Assembly: GCA_034231615.1 (NCBI GenBank) | Contig: CM067316.1 | Coordinates: forward strand, 27,704,093 to 27,768,092 | Source: Meghimatium bilineatum | Lineage: Eukaryota > Mollusca > Gastropoda > Stylommatophora > Philomycidae | Length of the DNA stretch: 64,000 nucleotides | Direction of reading: 5' to 3' | Position numbers and translations under genes: made by a program | Shown here: positions 55,700 to 64,000 of the stretch, in pieces | How positions within the stretch are numbered: position 1 is the stretch's first letter | Layout: each line of letters begins with the position of its first letter | Notes under the pieces: model-generated | Seen by the model: only the letters and a program-made list of their open reading frames with translations | What the model was told of the DNA's origin: nothing | Database searches by the model: none

Positions 55700-55885
55700 G
55701 TCCTTTGTGTACAGTGTTTTTTTAAATTTTTTTATATTTTTGGTACAGATTTCTGCTTCAGCAAATAGACATTTATGCAAGTGTAATATCATCGGTATCA
55801 GAAACAATGAAGACCTAAAACAAATTGCAATGGAATGCGATACATGGAAATCTATGACATTCACCCTAGAGATAACTAATTAACT
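55700..55885 (+). other. Ambiguous frame after a pyrimidine tract
   Basis: TTTTTGGTACAG at 55739-55750 could be a 3' splice site. The following frame reads HLCKCNIIGIRNNEDLKQI + AMECDTWKSMTFTLEITN then stop. The end resembles LINE C-termini (…DTWKSMT…) more than an ECM exon, and the frame ends in a stop rather than a donor. Confidence 0.25.
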
Positions 55886-56132
55886 AACAAGTGTATGTAC
55901 ACAATAATGCTGGTGATAGTTCCTATGTTGGTTAATTCCACATGGACATTCTAAAGTAACTTATGATTTAAATACTGATATAGAAGAAGAATGGTTCTTC
56001 CCTGTTATGGAATTTCCATTTTTAAAAAATGGTATTTATATTTCTAGAGAGTTTCATGTGCAAGTCTGACATTTATTTTGCTATTGTAGACTATTTTTTA
56101 CTCCAGTTTTTTTTATTTTTTTTTTACCTCAG

Positions 56133-56255
56133 ATACATGTGCTACTGCTCCACCCAACCCATGCCAGCAGCTCTGTGTGGACATCCAGAGTGGTGGGTTC
56201 TATTGCCAGTGTAAGAAGGGCTATACCATTAATACAGACGGAATGACTTGTGCAG
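56133..56255 (+). CDS. EGF-like domain exon
   Basis: A 123-bp symmetrical phase 1-1 exon. It follows a long T-tract and ACCTCAG (acceptor AG at 56131-56132) and ends GCAG|GTTGGT (GT at 56256). It encodes TCATAPPNPCQQLCVDIQ + SGGFYCQCKKGYTINTDG + MTCA: six cysteines in EGF order (C..C..C..C.C....C), with the aromatic Y/F-x-C-x-C core and G-Y of the cbEGF/matrilin subtype. The D-x-D/N-E calcium signature before the first Cys is absent. One EGF fold per exon with phase 1-1 borders is the standard shuffled-module arrangement. The exon should supply an extracellular protein-binding module. Confidence 0.88.
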
Positions 56256-56639
56256 GTTGGTAGCTACTAAACTTGTATAATTATTGAAACCCAATTTATT
56301 TTAGGGATACTTTGGTACAGGTTAAGCAAATGTGGCCTCATGATAAGTGCAACTTTTTAATATTATGGGTAGTTTCATTAAGATTTCGTGACCTAGCTGA
56401 CCTCGGATTAACCTTTAGCATGCTAGTTTACAATTATGTAATATTCTCCTCTGCAGCTGACTGCTGTGGAATTGGTTTTCGCAAATGTTACGCAATCATA
56501 GGTGGCTGTTTTGAAATCGTGATAACTTTTGTTACAGATATTTAAATAATATTTGCATATATAAATAAAGAATTAAATTCTGTATATATTGGTGAAGTTT
56601 TGTTTGTTTGTGTGTGTGATACGAGACATGTTTTGTTTG

Positions 56640-57020
56640 TTTGTTTTTCGTTCGCTCCATTGTAACCATCACGGATATCTGTGCGATTTTCGCCGGGAGC
56701 GTAATTACGTTGTGCCACCGTTATGAGCCTTGTAGGCCTAGCACATCCGATTTCGGCATGCCTTGACAATTCGGGTGGGCTACCCTTAGCCTGTGACAGC
56801 CTCTATATCTGTCTCCAGGCACGCGTAGTGGTGACTCTTCGCCCAGACGATTTTTGCTCTCGTCTGACTCGCACAAGGTGTTCCACTGTCTATGAACTTG
56901 CCTCGTGTAATTGCACGTGCTGTGCCTGTGCCCATTGGGTACTGAACCGTTTCTCATCCATGAGCCTGGTTCCTTAAGGGGAAGAACTCAACAGAGGAGT
57001 TGGACCCTGGCTCTTACGAG
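56640..57020 (-). mobile_element. SINE-D composite, copy 2
   Basis: On the minus strand the 5' module (AGGCTCATGGATGAGAAACG, GGCTGTCACAGGCTAAGG) matches 18115-18475, and the 3' part GCCGAAATCGGATGTGCTAG + GCC, GGTGGCACAACGTAATTACG and CTCCCGGC aligns with the SINE-A/B 3' module. The antisense frames here are artefacts. Confidence 0.65.
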
Positions 57021-57909
57021 ACATGTAAGAAAGTGATAAAGTCAAATTTAGACCTACCATATTTTTGATCGATCGTAAGCTGTTGAATATTATATATTTT
57101 ACATAGTGAGAACATTGTGGAACCTCGTGTTTATTCTAAATAAACAAATTGAAGTCCTTACCTTTCGTAATTTCCACCTTGAATTCGTAATAAATAATGG
57201 TTCACTGAATAAATAGATGATGGAAAAGTATAATCAACTCGATTCACTGTCATGTCGCAATGCAGATGCTTAAAGATTGCTCGTATTTCCATTCCATAAT
57301 CAAACACTATCGTCTTTCGCAGTTTTGACAATAGAAACAGGAAGTTAGATACATTCTCTTCTCAATGTTGCCAAAACATTCTTTCAAAAAGTTACCAAAC
57401 TTGAATTTTTCGTTCGGTTTCGGGTTTACCGAATCGGGCGGATGATTTCGCCGTTCGTGTCAAGAAATGACACATTTCGGGCTATATACTTTGCCCGGTT
57501 TGTCAACACAGCATGCTAAAGGTTAAAAAAATTGCTAGGTATGCTACAAACTGCGCACAACACACTGAGAGCCCCCAGGGTAATTAAAATGTGGGGGGAG
57601 GCTCAGTGTGTAGCGGGCACATCAATGATCCACAAGTAGACTTAGCTTCTATAAAAGTGTCTATCAATATTTCGTTTCATTAAATAAGGTACATATTTGT
57701 TTTGTTAAAAAGAGGCCACATTTGCTTAAACTGTACAGAAACATTTATGCTTGAATGACAGATCACACTGTTACTATTCTTTGCTCCTCTTGTGGGCTTA
57801 TTTGATGTCATGGGATGAAATGAATTGGTCAGTATCTGACTACCTGTAGTGGTGAAAGCTCATATTTACTATATCTTTATAGTAAGGATATAGGACAGAG
57901 AGGCGCAAC
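57021..57909. other. Intron sequence, nothing recognised
   Basis: No exon with valid splice sites and a recognisable domain is seen. Confidence 0.5.
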
Positions 57910-58507
57910 AGTAACGATGCTGGCATGCAACCCACCTATTTAACATATTTGCACAACAAAATATCAAATATCGACATGATAGATTGCCCTGTGAAGTTCC
58001 CAAAGGCAGTAGCAGTGTTGGATTCTAAACCTCGACAGAATCCACACTCAGCTACTGTAGATCCCTCCAGTCTACCATGTGGAGCCAGAAGACAGAATAT
58101 GAAAGCTCTGCGACCAGGCAGGATGACAACCCCTCTAAATATCATGCACTGGAATGCAGAAGGAGTAAATAACAAAAAACCAAAGTAGAAAACTCCTTGC
58201 ACCAGAAAGTGATTACCAGTAGTATTTGGTGCATAGAGATAATGAGGGTACCAATGTTTCAGAGTTGACATGAAAGATCAGAGGAAAGGCGGCATACTAA
58301 CACTATTCAAGAATAACATCAATGCCACAGAAACCAAAATACACACAAGGAAGTTGCTGAATACCAGATAATTCACATGAAAAACAACACCCAACATGCT
58401 AAAGTTCTACTGTCCAAATGACATCCCATTAAACATGACCAGTATTGACATCCCCAAAAAACACTTCCTCACAGTAGGAGACTTTAACAGTCACTCCCAA
58501 AGCTGAT
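57910..58507 (+). mobile_element. LINE endonuclease-domain fragment
   Basis: Starts with an open frame (57925-58188) ending TTPLNIMHWNAEGVNNKKPK, the start of an APE-type endonuclease. Frame-shifted pieces follow: MKDQRKGGILTLFKNN-type block (about 58270-58315), FYCPNDIPLNM (about 58406) and KKHFLTVGDFNSHSQS (58456-58503), the GDFN catalytic motif. It is the N-terminal part of a Jockey/R1-group LINE ORF2. The E of the QET motif lies in a damaged stretch. Not functional. Confidence 0.75.
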
Positions 58508-58674
58508 AGTAAATGAGACTACAGTATAGCAATAGCACTTACTGGTTATATGTACATTTGTGTATTAGAAAAGTATTGTTTTTATCAATTTTTATTAAAC
58601 CCAGTCCTCTTGTCAACTATTGATTTCTTACACTTTATTTTCAGTGCTATTTATTGGTAGCCACCATCTCCATA

Positions 58675-58930
58675 TCAATCAATCAATCAATAAAACCCAT
58701 AACCCTTCAGGATCGTAGGGGTACCACATTGGAAGCTTCAGCACACAGTCCTCCATATATGTTTGTGTGATCAGTAGAGCTTAGTACATGAAGAGTTATT
58801 GTCATCCGTAAAGATAGGTTCTTGTATCTTCGCCTTGTTCCTGTCAATTTCCTCAGGATAGCAAATTTCTTTATTGCTTTACACATGTATACTTTTTTGC
58901 ATATGTCTGTGTGTACAGTTAACATCATTG
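58675..58930 (-). mobile_element. LINE fragment, post-palm region
   Basis: Minus-strand frame 58928-58707 reads KAIKKFAILRKLTGTRRR and later YKNLSLRMTITLHVL, resembling the region after the YADD box in Jockey/R1 elements. A short TCAA repeat sits at 58676-58691. Assignment is tentative. Confidence 0.4.
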
Positions 58931-59154
58931 ATGTGAAGCATTCACTTAATCAGATTTCATACTCATGACTCATTTTCTTGTAGCATTCCACTTACCTCGT
59001 TTGATTTTTGTCTATCAGTGGTGCAAAAAGTTCAAATGAACACTGGTATTTTGCTTATAACTAAACATGATTGTGCCTTTTTTTTTCCAGACACAATATG
59101 ATGCGACTGTAAGACCATTTCATTGTAGTGTGTGTTTATTTCTAGTTTGTTGTT
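58931..59154. other. Intron sequence, nothing recognised
   Basis: A T9CCAG at about 59081-59093 looks like an acceptor but all frames after it close at once. Confidence 0.45.
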
Positions 59155-59200
59155 TCTTGATAAAGGTCCCTATTGGACCATAATGTGGAAAAAGTCCTTG
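59155..59200 (+). other. Penelope-type hammerhead-like motif with perfect stem II
   Basis: CTTGATAAAGGTCCCTATTG + GACC: GGTCC/GGACC forms a perfect 5-bp stem around CTATT, at the place of hammerhead stem II. The 3' GAAAC is altered to ATAATGTGGAAAAAG, so activity is unlikely. Confidence 0.45.
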
Positions 59201-59443
59201 TTTTTTTGTTTTATGTTATTTCTCATTGCCATTATTTTACATAGGTATTTTTGCTATTTATTAGTTATGTCAATTATTGCTTATTAATTTTGTTTCCACC
59301 TTATTTATCTTTAATTTTTGTCACTCTTGTAACATTTTAATGTGTGGTTGTGATTTTTAAAAATTTATTCAATTTGTTTCATATCTTTGCTAATAATTTG
59401 TGGTACAGACCCACATATCAATCAATGATTTTCTGTCCATCAG

Positions 59444-59962
59444 AATCAGAGAACAGTCAGGAAACAGTTATTGATCATGAAGTATCTGCTAGTTCAAGTC
59501 CACTACCACATGATGTTAATCTAACCAGAGAATCACATCCTCATGAAGCTGACTCTGTCAACTATAGTGAAGGCAATGAGGTTGACATTGATAGTGATGT
59601 ACAGATTCAAAGTGTGGGGCTTAAAAAAGGATTTCCCCCTCTGGAGTCAGATTCCCACAAGATATTACATAAAGAGAGTGATCTAGTTTTAGATCATGAT
59701 TTATACAACATTCCAGAAGGTGGATCAAATGATGGTGGCTCTAATTATATAAACATACTAGAGGGAGGTAGGCACAACCTCCAACTGCCTGAAACAAATG
59801 AACTCCGTCTGCCATTGAATCAGGGAGAGCAACTTCCCCAGATTGCAGAGGAAATGCCATGTGATAAAGTTGTGTGTGAGAACAATGGAACATGTACTGT
59901 GGTGGACTCCAGGGCGGTGTGCCAGTGTCTTCTGGGCACAGATGGGGTGTACTGTGAAAGAG
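59444..59962 (+). CDS. Acidic linker plus EGF-like domain exon
   Basis: Acceptor TTTTCTGTCCATCAG (AG at 59442-59443) and donor GAAAGAG|GTATGT (GT at 59963) frame a 519-bp exon, phase 1 at both ends. About 135 residues of acidic, Ser/Asn/His-rich, low-order sequence (for example EADSVNYSEGNEVDIDSD, EGGSNDGGSNY, ELRLPLNQGEQLPQIAEE) precede one EGF domain: MPCDKVVCENNGTCTVVD + SRAVCQCLLGTDGVYCER, with six cysteines in EGF order. No Ser-Gly glycosaminoglycan site is present, though N-x-T/S sequons (NNGT, NLT) are. The open frame extends upstream of 59444 to 59344 but that part is intronic by phase and acceptor. A flexible linker then EGF directly before laminin-G fits the agrin/perlecan/pikachurin layout. 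Confidence 0.85.
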
Positions 59963-60599
59963 GTATGTTGAGTTTTTCAATACTTTTCTGAATTTAACTA
60001 TTAGTTTGTTTGTTAAAGTCTCTTAGCCGAGGCACAACACTTTCAACCTAAGACAGAAGTCTGTTTCGGTTATATCAGGCCATGTTAGCTTTTACCTAAG
60101 TGTGACCTAATGGTTTGACAAATTCAAGCGCTGTGCGTGCTATTGCTAAAAATATATATATTGTTAGGTGGAGTTGATGTTTATTTCTGGACGTGATGCC
60201 TTTTATCTATGTGTGACCCTAATTTGTGAGGAAATTTAAAAACCGTGCGCGCTATTATTGCCAAATAATTTTATGTTGTTAGCTGGGGTATTATGCTGTT
60301 TATTACTGGCTGCATGCCTTTTGCCTATGTGTGACCCTAAGGTCTGGGGGAGACCGTAAAACCGTTTGTGCTATTATTGTCAAAGATTGTCTATAGTGCC
60401 AGTTGTATCCTGTGGTGAGCTTTCCTGTTTTAGTTGATGGAAAGCTGTGAAGAGGGACCTGTAGAGAAAAATTTTGGGAAGCCATGTAAAGATCTTGTTA
60501 TCACTAAGGGAACTTTGAGATTTTTTTTCATCATCATGTCGACTATCACTTACTTTATATGTCTTTGAATTGGTTTGAATGTTTAAAAGTTTTAAATTA
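59963..60599. repeat. Intron with about 115-bp degenerate tandem repeat, 3 units (60070-60395)
   Basis: TATGTGTGACCCTAA recurs at about 60101, 60212 and 60330, each followed by GTGC...GCTATTATTG and ...GTTAG. The units are well diverged. Confidence 0.75.
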
Positions 60600-61203
60600 G
60601 TGCTTTAGTCCTGGTTATAAATTGTTTTACTAGTTTTAGTCTATCAGTTGGTACATCATGGCCAAGAACCGTTTCTAGTTTATACGGGTTTTATTATTTA
60701 GGTAGTAATCTTTTAGGTCTTGCCTATGATGGATGTATTTATGACAATGGAGTAAGAAATTATCAATTGTATTTTCCTCTTCACAGTCTTCACATATTGG
60801 TTTGAGTATATAATGTAATGATTTTCACAGTCTAAGTCGTAGTAGTTTCCTATTGGCAGGTATTTTCAGCTCTTCCTTTATTTGAATGGTCCTAGTGGGC
60901 CCCTTTAGCAGAGCATGTGCATGTCTTCCTTATGCACTGTTGTCCCATTTTACTGTCCATTCCTTTAGTATTGTGTCTTTTATTATGCTTCTGGTTTCAG
61001 ATCTGCCAAGCCCTATCTTGATTTCTGTTCCTTGTGTTTGTCCTTTCTTGACTTCCTTGTTTGCTGCTTCATTTCCTGGTATTCTAACATGGGCTGGAAT
61101 CCACATTACATTAACCCTCGTACCAACGTGATCTAAGTTTGTTGTTAGGCATAGTATATCTTCTACTATATCTGGCCTTTTATAGTGGAAATTGAAATTT
61201 ATA
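60600..61203 (-). mobile_element. LINE 3' end with RNase H C-terminal part
   Basis: Minus-strand frame: HYKRPDIVEDILCLTTNL (about 61185-61135), VNVMWIPAHVRIPGNEAAN (61112-61057), KEVKKGQTQGTEIKI, ILKEWTVKWDNSA then a stop. WIPAHVxIPGNEAA is the last catalytic stretch of LINE-type RNase H. Further on, LKPICEDCEEENTIDNFLLH is the C-terminal Cys/His motif of such LINEs. It could be the same family as 19590-20345. Confidence 0.8.
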
Positions 61204-61222
61204 TGCCAGTGTCTTCTGGGCA
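61204..61222 (+). repeat. 19-bp echo of the upstream EGF exon
   Basis: TGCCAGTGTCTTCTGGGCA is identical to 59920-59938 inside the EGF exon. It lies between a LINE end and a microsatellite. The flanks do not match. Confidence 0.7.
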
Positions 61223-61224
61223 TG

Positions 61225-61312
61225 GATATACACGCACACATATATATACACACATATATACACACACACACACATATATATACAAATACACACACACTGG
61301 TATATACATATG
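61225..61312. repeat. (CA)n/(TA)n compound microsatellite
   Basis: Alternating ACACAC and ATATAT blocks. Confidence 0.95.
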
Positions 61313-61379
61313 TATGTGTGTATTATTCTGCAAACATATATGTTTGTAGATTCATGTGAGCATAAATACTAAAAGTGCA

Positions 61380-61795
61380 CTATATAAAGCGATCATCATA
61401 CCATCACTGTGCAACTAATGTCAAACATGGATACTAACAATAAAAGACAGAAGAAAACTTGTTACGACAGATATTACCTGTCTACGTAGAATTCTACAAT
61501 AAAAGACAGAATCAGAAATGAAAGCATCAGACGACTAACACACAATGCCAATCCTGGATTACATCAGAAGACAGCAGATTAAGTTGTTTTCACATGCTTC
61601 AGACTACCATTAGATAGTGCCCCCAAAACACATTACTATACAGACACGATGGATACAAAGCCAGAGGCAGATCAGGAAAAAAGATGGATTACAGAAATAA
61701 AAGAATCAACAAAAACAAATATATATAAGGCACACAAAAAGGCCATCTCCAGAGAAGTCTTCTACCCCTGACGCTGCGGGGTATAAAGCGAAAAG
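61380..61795 (+). mobile_element. LINE fam 3 3' fragment
   Basis: ALYKAIIIPSLCN (about 61381), KDRRKLVTTDITCLRRIL, MPILDYIRRQQIKLF, then ...KRPSPEKSSTP in shifted frame and the 3' end CTGACGCTGCGGGGTATAAA + GCGAAAAGAAAA. Several frame breaks. Confidence 0.8.
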
Positions 61796-61807
61796 AAAAT
61801 ATAATAT

Positions 61808-61835
61808 GTGTGTGTATATATATATATATATATAA
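61808..61835. repeat. (TG)n/(TA)n microsatellite
   Basis: TGTGTGTGTATATATATATA run. Confidence 0.92.
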
Positions 61836-61904
61836 AATGTTTAGAGAGAGAAGATATATACTTGTATAAGAACACAATTTTACTCAGGACACATAGAGCA
61901 TTGT

Positions 61905-62545
61905 ATGTATATCAAGTGACATATTCTTTCCAGAACGTTGTCTTCATTGTGGATACTCTGAGCGCCTTTCTGTCCCTGGAAAACAGGGCTGCATTGGTCC
62001 GAGATATGTGCATACATTCTTTGGTGTCACTGATACTCTGCCCTCCAGAATCAGCCTTTCGATGCCATCATATAAGTGCCCAAAATAGATATAGCTTCCT
62101 TCTTATGATGGTAGTTAGAAGCCACTCTTCATTTAGTTTCAGTAATTTCTAAATTTCAGTGTGCTTCTTTTTCTCTGTACATGATATTCGTAGGATCTTT
62201 CTATAGCACTTCATTTCAAATGAGTTTATTCTTTTGGATATTGTCTTGTTTAAAGTTCAAGTCTGCATCCATATGTTGTCTCTGGTGGAAAAAAAATGAT
62301 CTTAAAAGGTTTTTTAAGAGGCATTATTACTACTTTGCCATACCTTTTTCATTTGTGTTGAGTGTTGCAGTTGTGAGTTTTCTCCTAATCTCAACTGCAC
62401 AATCTCCAGAACTGTTTATACCGATATTTGCTCCCAGATATTTGAATTTGTTTACACATTCTAGTTCTATATTATCTATATTGATTATTGGTTTGATCTT
62501 TGTTTTGTCTGTTGTCATAATTATAGAGCATTGTACCTCGACAAA
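61905..62545 (-). mobile_element. LINE fam 2 fragment
   Basis: Minus strand: MTTDKTKIKPIINIDNIE (62518-62465), 'ECVNKFKYLGANIG', then broken sequence, and at the 3' end SDTKECMHISRTNAALFSRD and STMKTTFWKEYVT (about 61955-61917). Matches 26005-26905 and 20400-20740. Confidence 0.75.
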
Positions 62546-63395
62546 ATAATATGGTATGTTGCAGTATCATTTCATTTACATTTTCTACAAATTTTTAACT
62601 AAATTGCATATAGACATTTTATTTTAATGTGCACGAAGGCCATTTATGTGAAATGTTAAGCAGTTCACCATACATTAGCTGCTTCAAGATGCATTTTTTA
62701 AGCATGCATACAGCATGTCCGGCACATCTCAGTGTGGGCTTTCATCAGTATTGGAAACAGGAATGTTATTATTAAAAAAAAGATTGGTGGGGGTGGACTG
62801 TGAATAGAAGGTGATGATGAGCATACTGTGGTTCTTGAATATAAGAGAAAACACAAAACTGTGAAACTGTAAGGATGGTAAACTTGTTGGAGCAGATTTG
62901 TGTATCTGTATATAATTTGTGTTTTTGTATGGCCTTTTAATCTTGTATATGGTTTATTTGTCATGATCACGTGCTTATGTAGAATTTATTGTTGAATGAA
63001 TCTGTCAGTGTAAAACTTCTGTGACTCGTGTATATGTTGTTTGTCTTCTAGCCTGCCTTTCAGATGTCATTTTCAAAAATTTATGCACCTTTGCGCAATG
63101 TCAATTTCTATGCACATCACTCTTATGCCACATTTTCTCAACTATTGAAGTCAACAGAAAAGTCTTAGTATACATATTTGTATATCAGGAGGATCTGCTT
63201 CTGAATGTTTGCCAAACATTATCTGCATTATTGTTTATTCTTCTCACATGACTCTGCCATCTTAATTGCCTACAAATGTTTTGTTTTACAAACATGCATA
63301 CATACATGCACTCACATAGACACACAAATACATATGTTTGTTTTGATTACTGTACTTTATTTTATGTCTTCTTAACATATTCTTTTGTATCACAG
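62546..63395. other. Intron sequence, nothing recognised
   Basis: TTTGTCTTCTAG at 63040-63051 could be an acceptor, and the next frame has several cysteines, but it shows no EGF or other spacing and ends in a stop. Confidence 0.45.
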
Positions 63396-63597
63396 CTGTA
63401 GAAGTGAAACACCCCAAGTTTGTGGGCACTGGTTTCATTGCCATGCCAATTCTCCGTGATGCCCATAAAGAATTCAGTGTTAGCCTAGAGTTCCGACCAG
63501 AATCACCAAATGGACTGCTACTTTTCAGTGCAGAACTTGCTGATGCTAAATCAGATTTTGTTTCTGTGGTCTTGGCAGATGGTTTTATTGTCTACAG
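63396..63597 (+). CDS. Laminin-G domain exon
   Basis: Acceptor TCTTTTGTATCACAG (AG at 63394-63395), donor CTACAG|GTCAGA (GT at 63598). The 202-bp exon enters in phase 1 and leaves in phase 2. It encodes VEVKHPKFVGTGFIAMPI, then EFSVSLEFRPESPNGLLLFS and SDFVSVVLADGFIVYR. This is the first half of a laminin-G fold: the F-x-G/xxF-I-x-(M/L) opening strand, the EFRP-x-x-PNGLLLFS strand pair, and DFVS-x-x-L-x-DG-x-(V/L)-x-(F/Y)R before the intron that commonly splits LamG domains. The best resemblance is to LamG of agrin, perlecan and pikachurin, which bind dystroglycan or other receptors. The rest of the domain must lie beyond the window. Confidence 0.9.
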
Positions 63598-63944
63598 GTC
63601 AGACACTGATATATGTTTTATCTTGTGCCAGTGCAATAATACTATCATAATATTATGCAGGTTTCTGTTGTGTTAACTATTGGCATTGTGTTATTTTTGT
63701 GATATTTTTAATTAGTGTATGTACATCGCAATAACAAAAATGTGAATATTTGAAGGTGATTGTACAACCATGTTCATTTATAAGAGGAAGCACATACCAA
63801 ACTGACAGGAATGAACAACAAGGATGAGAAGAAACATCTATACCACTGACTACTACGCACTAGCCAGTGGAGTGTACTAGCAGGACTCTGAAATATACTG
63901 AACTATCAGAATAATAATTTGAACATTTCATATATGTCTGGCTC
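63598..63944. other. Intron sequence, nothing recognised
   Basis: No exon seen before the window ends. Confidence 0.5.
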
Positions 63945-63949
63945 ATATG

Positions 63950-64000
63950 TAGGCTCTGTGATGATAAGGTACAGAGCTTGTCTCCGATAGAGTATCAGGT
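63950..64000 (+). mobile_element. SINE-1 head, cut by the window edge
   Basis: GGCTCTGTGATGATAAGGTA + CAGAGCTTGTCTCCGATAG aligns to the SINE-1 start at 9925. Box B would lie beyond the edge. Confidence 0.55.

Noticed and set aside
59081..59130. Possible exon after a long pyrimidine tract ending in CAG
   Set aside because: All three frames close within about 25 bases and no donor follows.

Overview
The window looks like A+T-rich, gene-poor DNA from an animal, most likely a marine invertebrate (perhaps a mollusc or another lophotrochozoan; the phylum cannot be fixed from sequence alone). The reasons are an extracellular-matrix type gene split into phase-matched exons with GT/AG introns, the virtual absence of long reading frames, and a dense load of LINE, SINE, Penelope-like and DNA-transposon remnants, microsatellites and minisatellites. 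Nothing bacterial, viral or plasmid-like is visible, and there is no CRISPR array.

Layout. 0-13 kb: microsatellites, two tRNA-derived SINE copies, RTE-like LINE tails, a 49-bp minisatellite (4.0-4.6 kb), a 47-bp array split by a SINE with a clean target-site duplication (6.7-7.1 kb), a decayed mariner-superfamily transposase (9.1-9.7 kb) and a 50-bp satellite with a duplicated 350-bp higher-order block (11.3-12.2 kb). 13-27 kb: a hAT-type MITE, a Penelope-like reverse transcriptase remnant, fragments of at least five LINE families, a second tRNA-derived SINE and a 39-unit 22-bp satellite (21.2-22.1 kb). 27.4-29.8 kb: an apparently complete Tc1/mariner-superfamily transposon with TA target site, 32-bp terminal inverted repeats and an uninterrupted 427-residue DDE transposase, the only intact mobile-element protein here. 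30-49 kb: LINE, Penelope, SINE and MITE wreckage, often nested.

50-64 kb: one host gene on the + strand, running off the right edge. Its recognisable coding exons are a signal-peptide exon (49993-50101), an EGF exon (56133-56255), an acidic-linker plus EGF exon (59444-59962) and a laminin-G exon (63396-63597). The first three end in phase 1 and each next exon accepts phase 1, so they can be spliced in frame. The product should be a secreted or extracellular EGF/laminin-G protein of the broad agrin/perlecan/pikachurin kind; the orthologue is not identified. Its introns are full of LINE pieces, a MITE pair and minisatellites.

The most notable structures outside the gene are: the intact long-spacer DDE transposon with an older relative 18 kb away; a modular SINE-like family in which one 3' tail is joined to at least three unrelated 5' modules; a Penelope-like element retaining a readable GIY-YIG endonuclease segment, plus scattered hammerhead-like motifs; interleaved inverted-repeat elements at 34-36 kb and 50-51 kb; and satellites whose variant order records block duplications. 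Family labels used below (SINE-1, SINE-2, SINE-A/B/D, LINE fam 1-5, MITE-M) are mine, for cross-reference within the window only.
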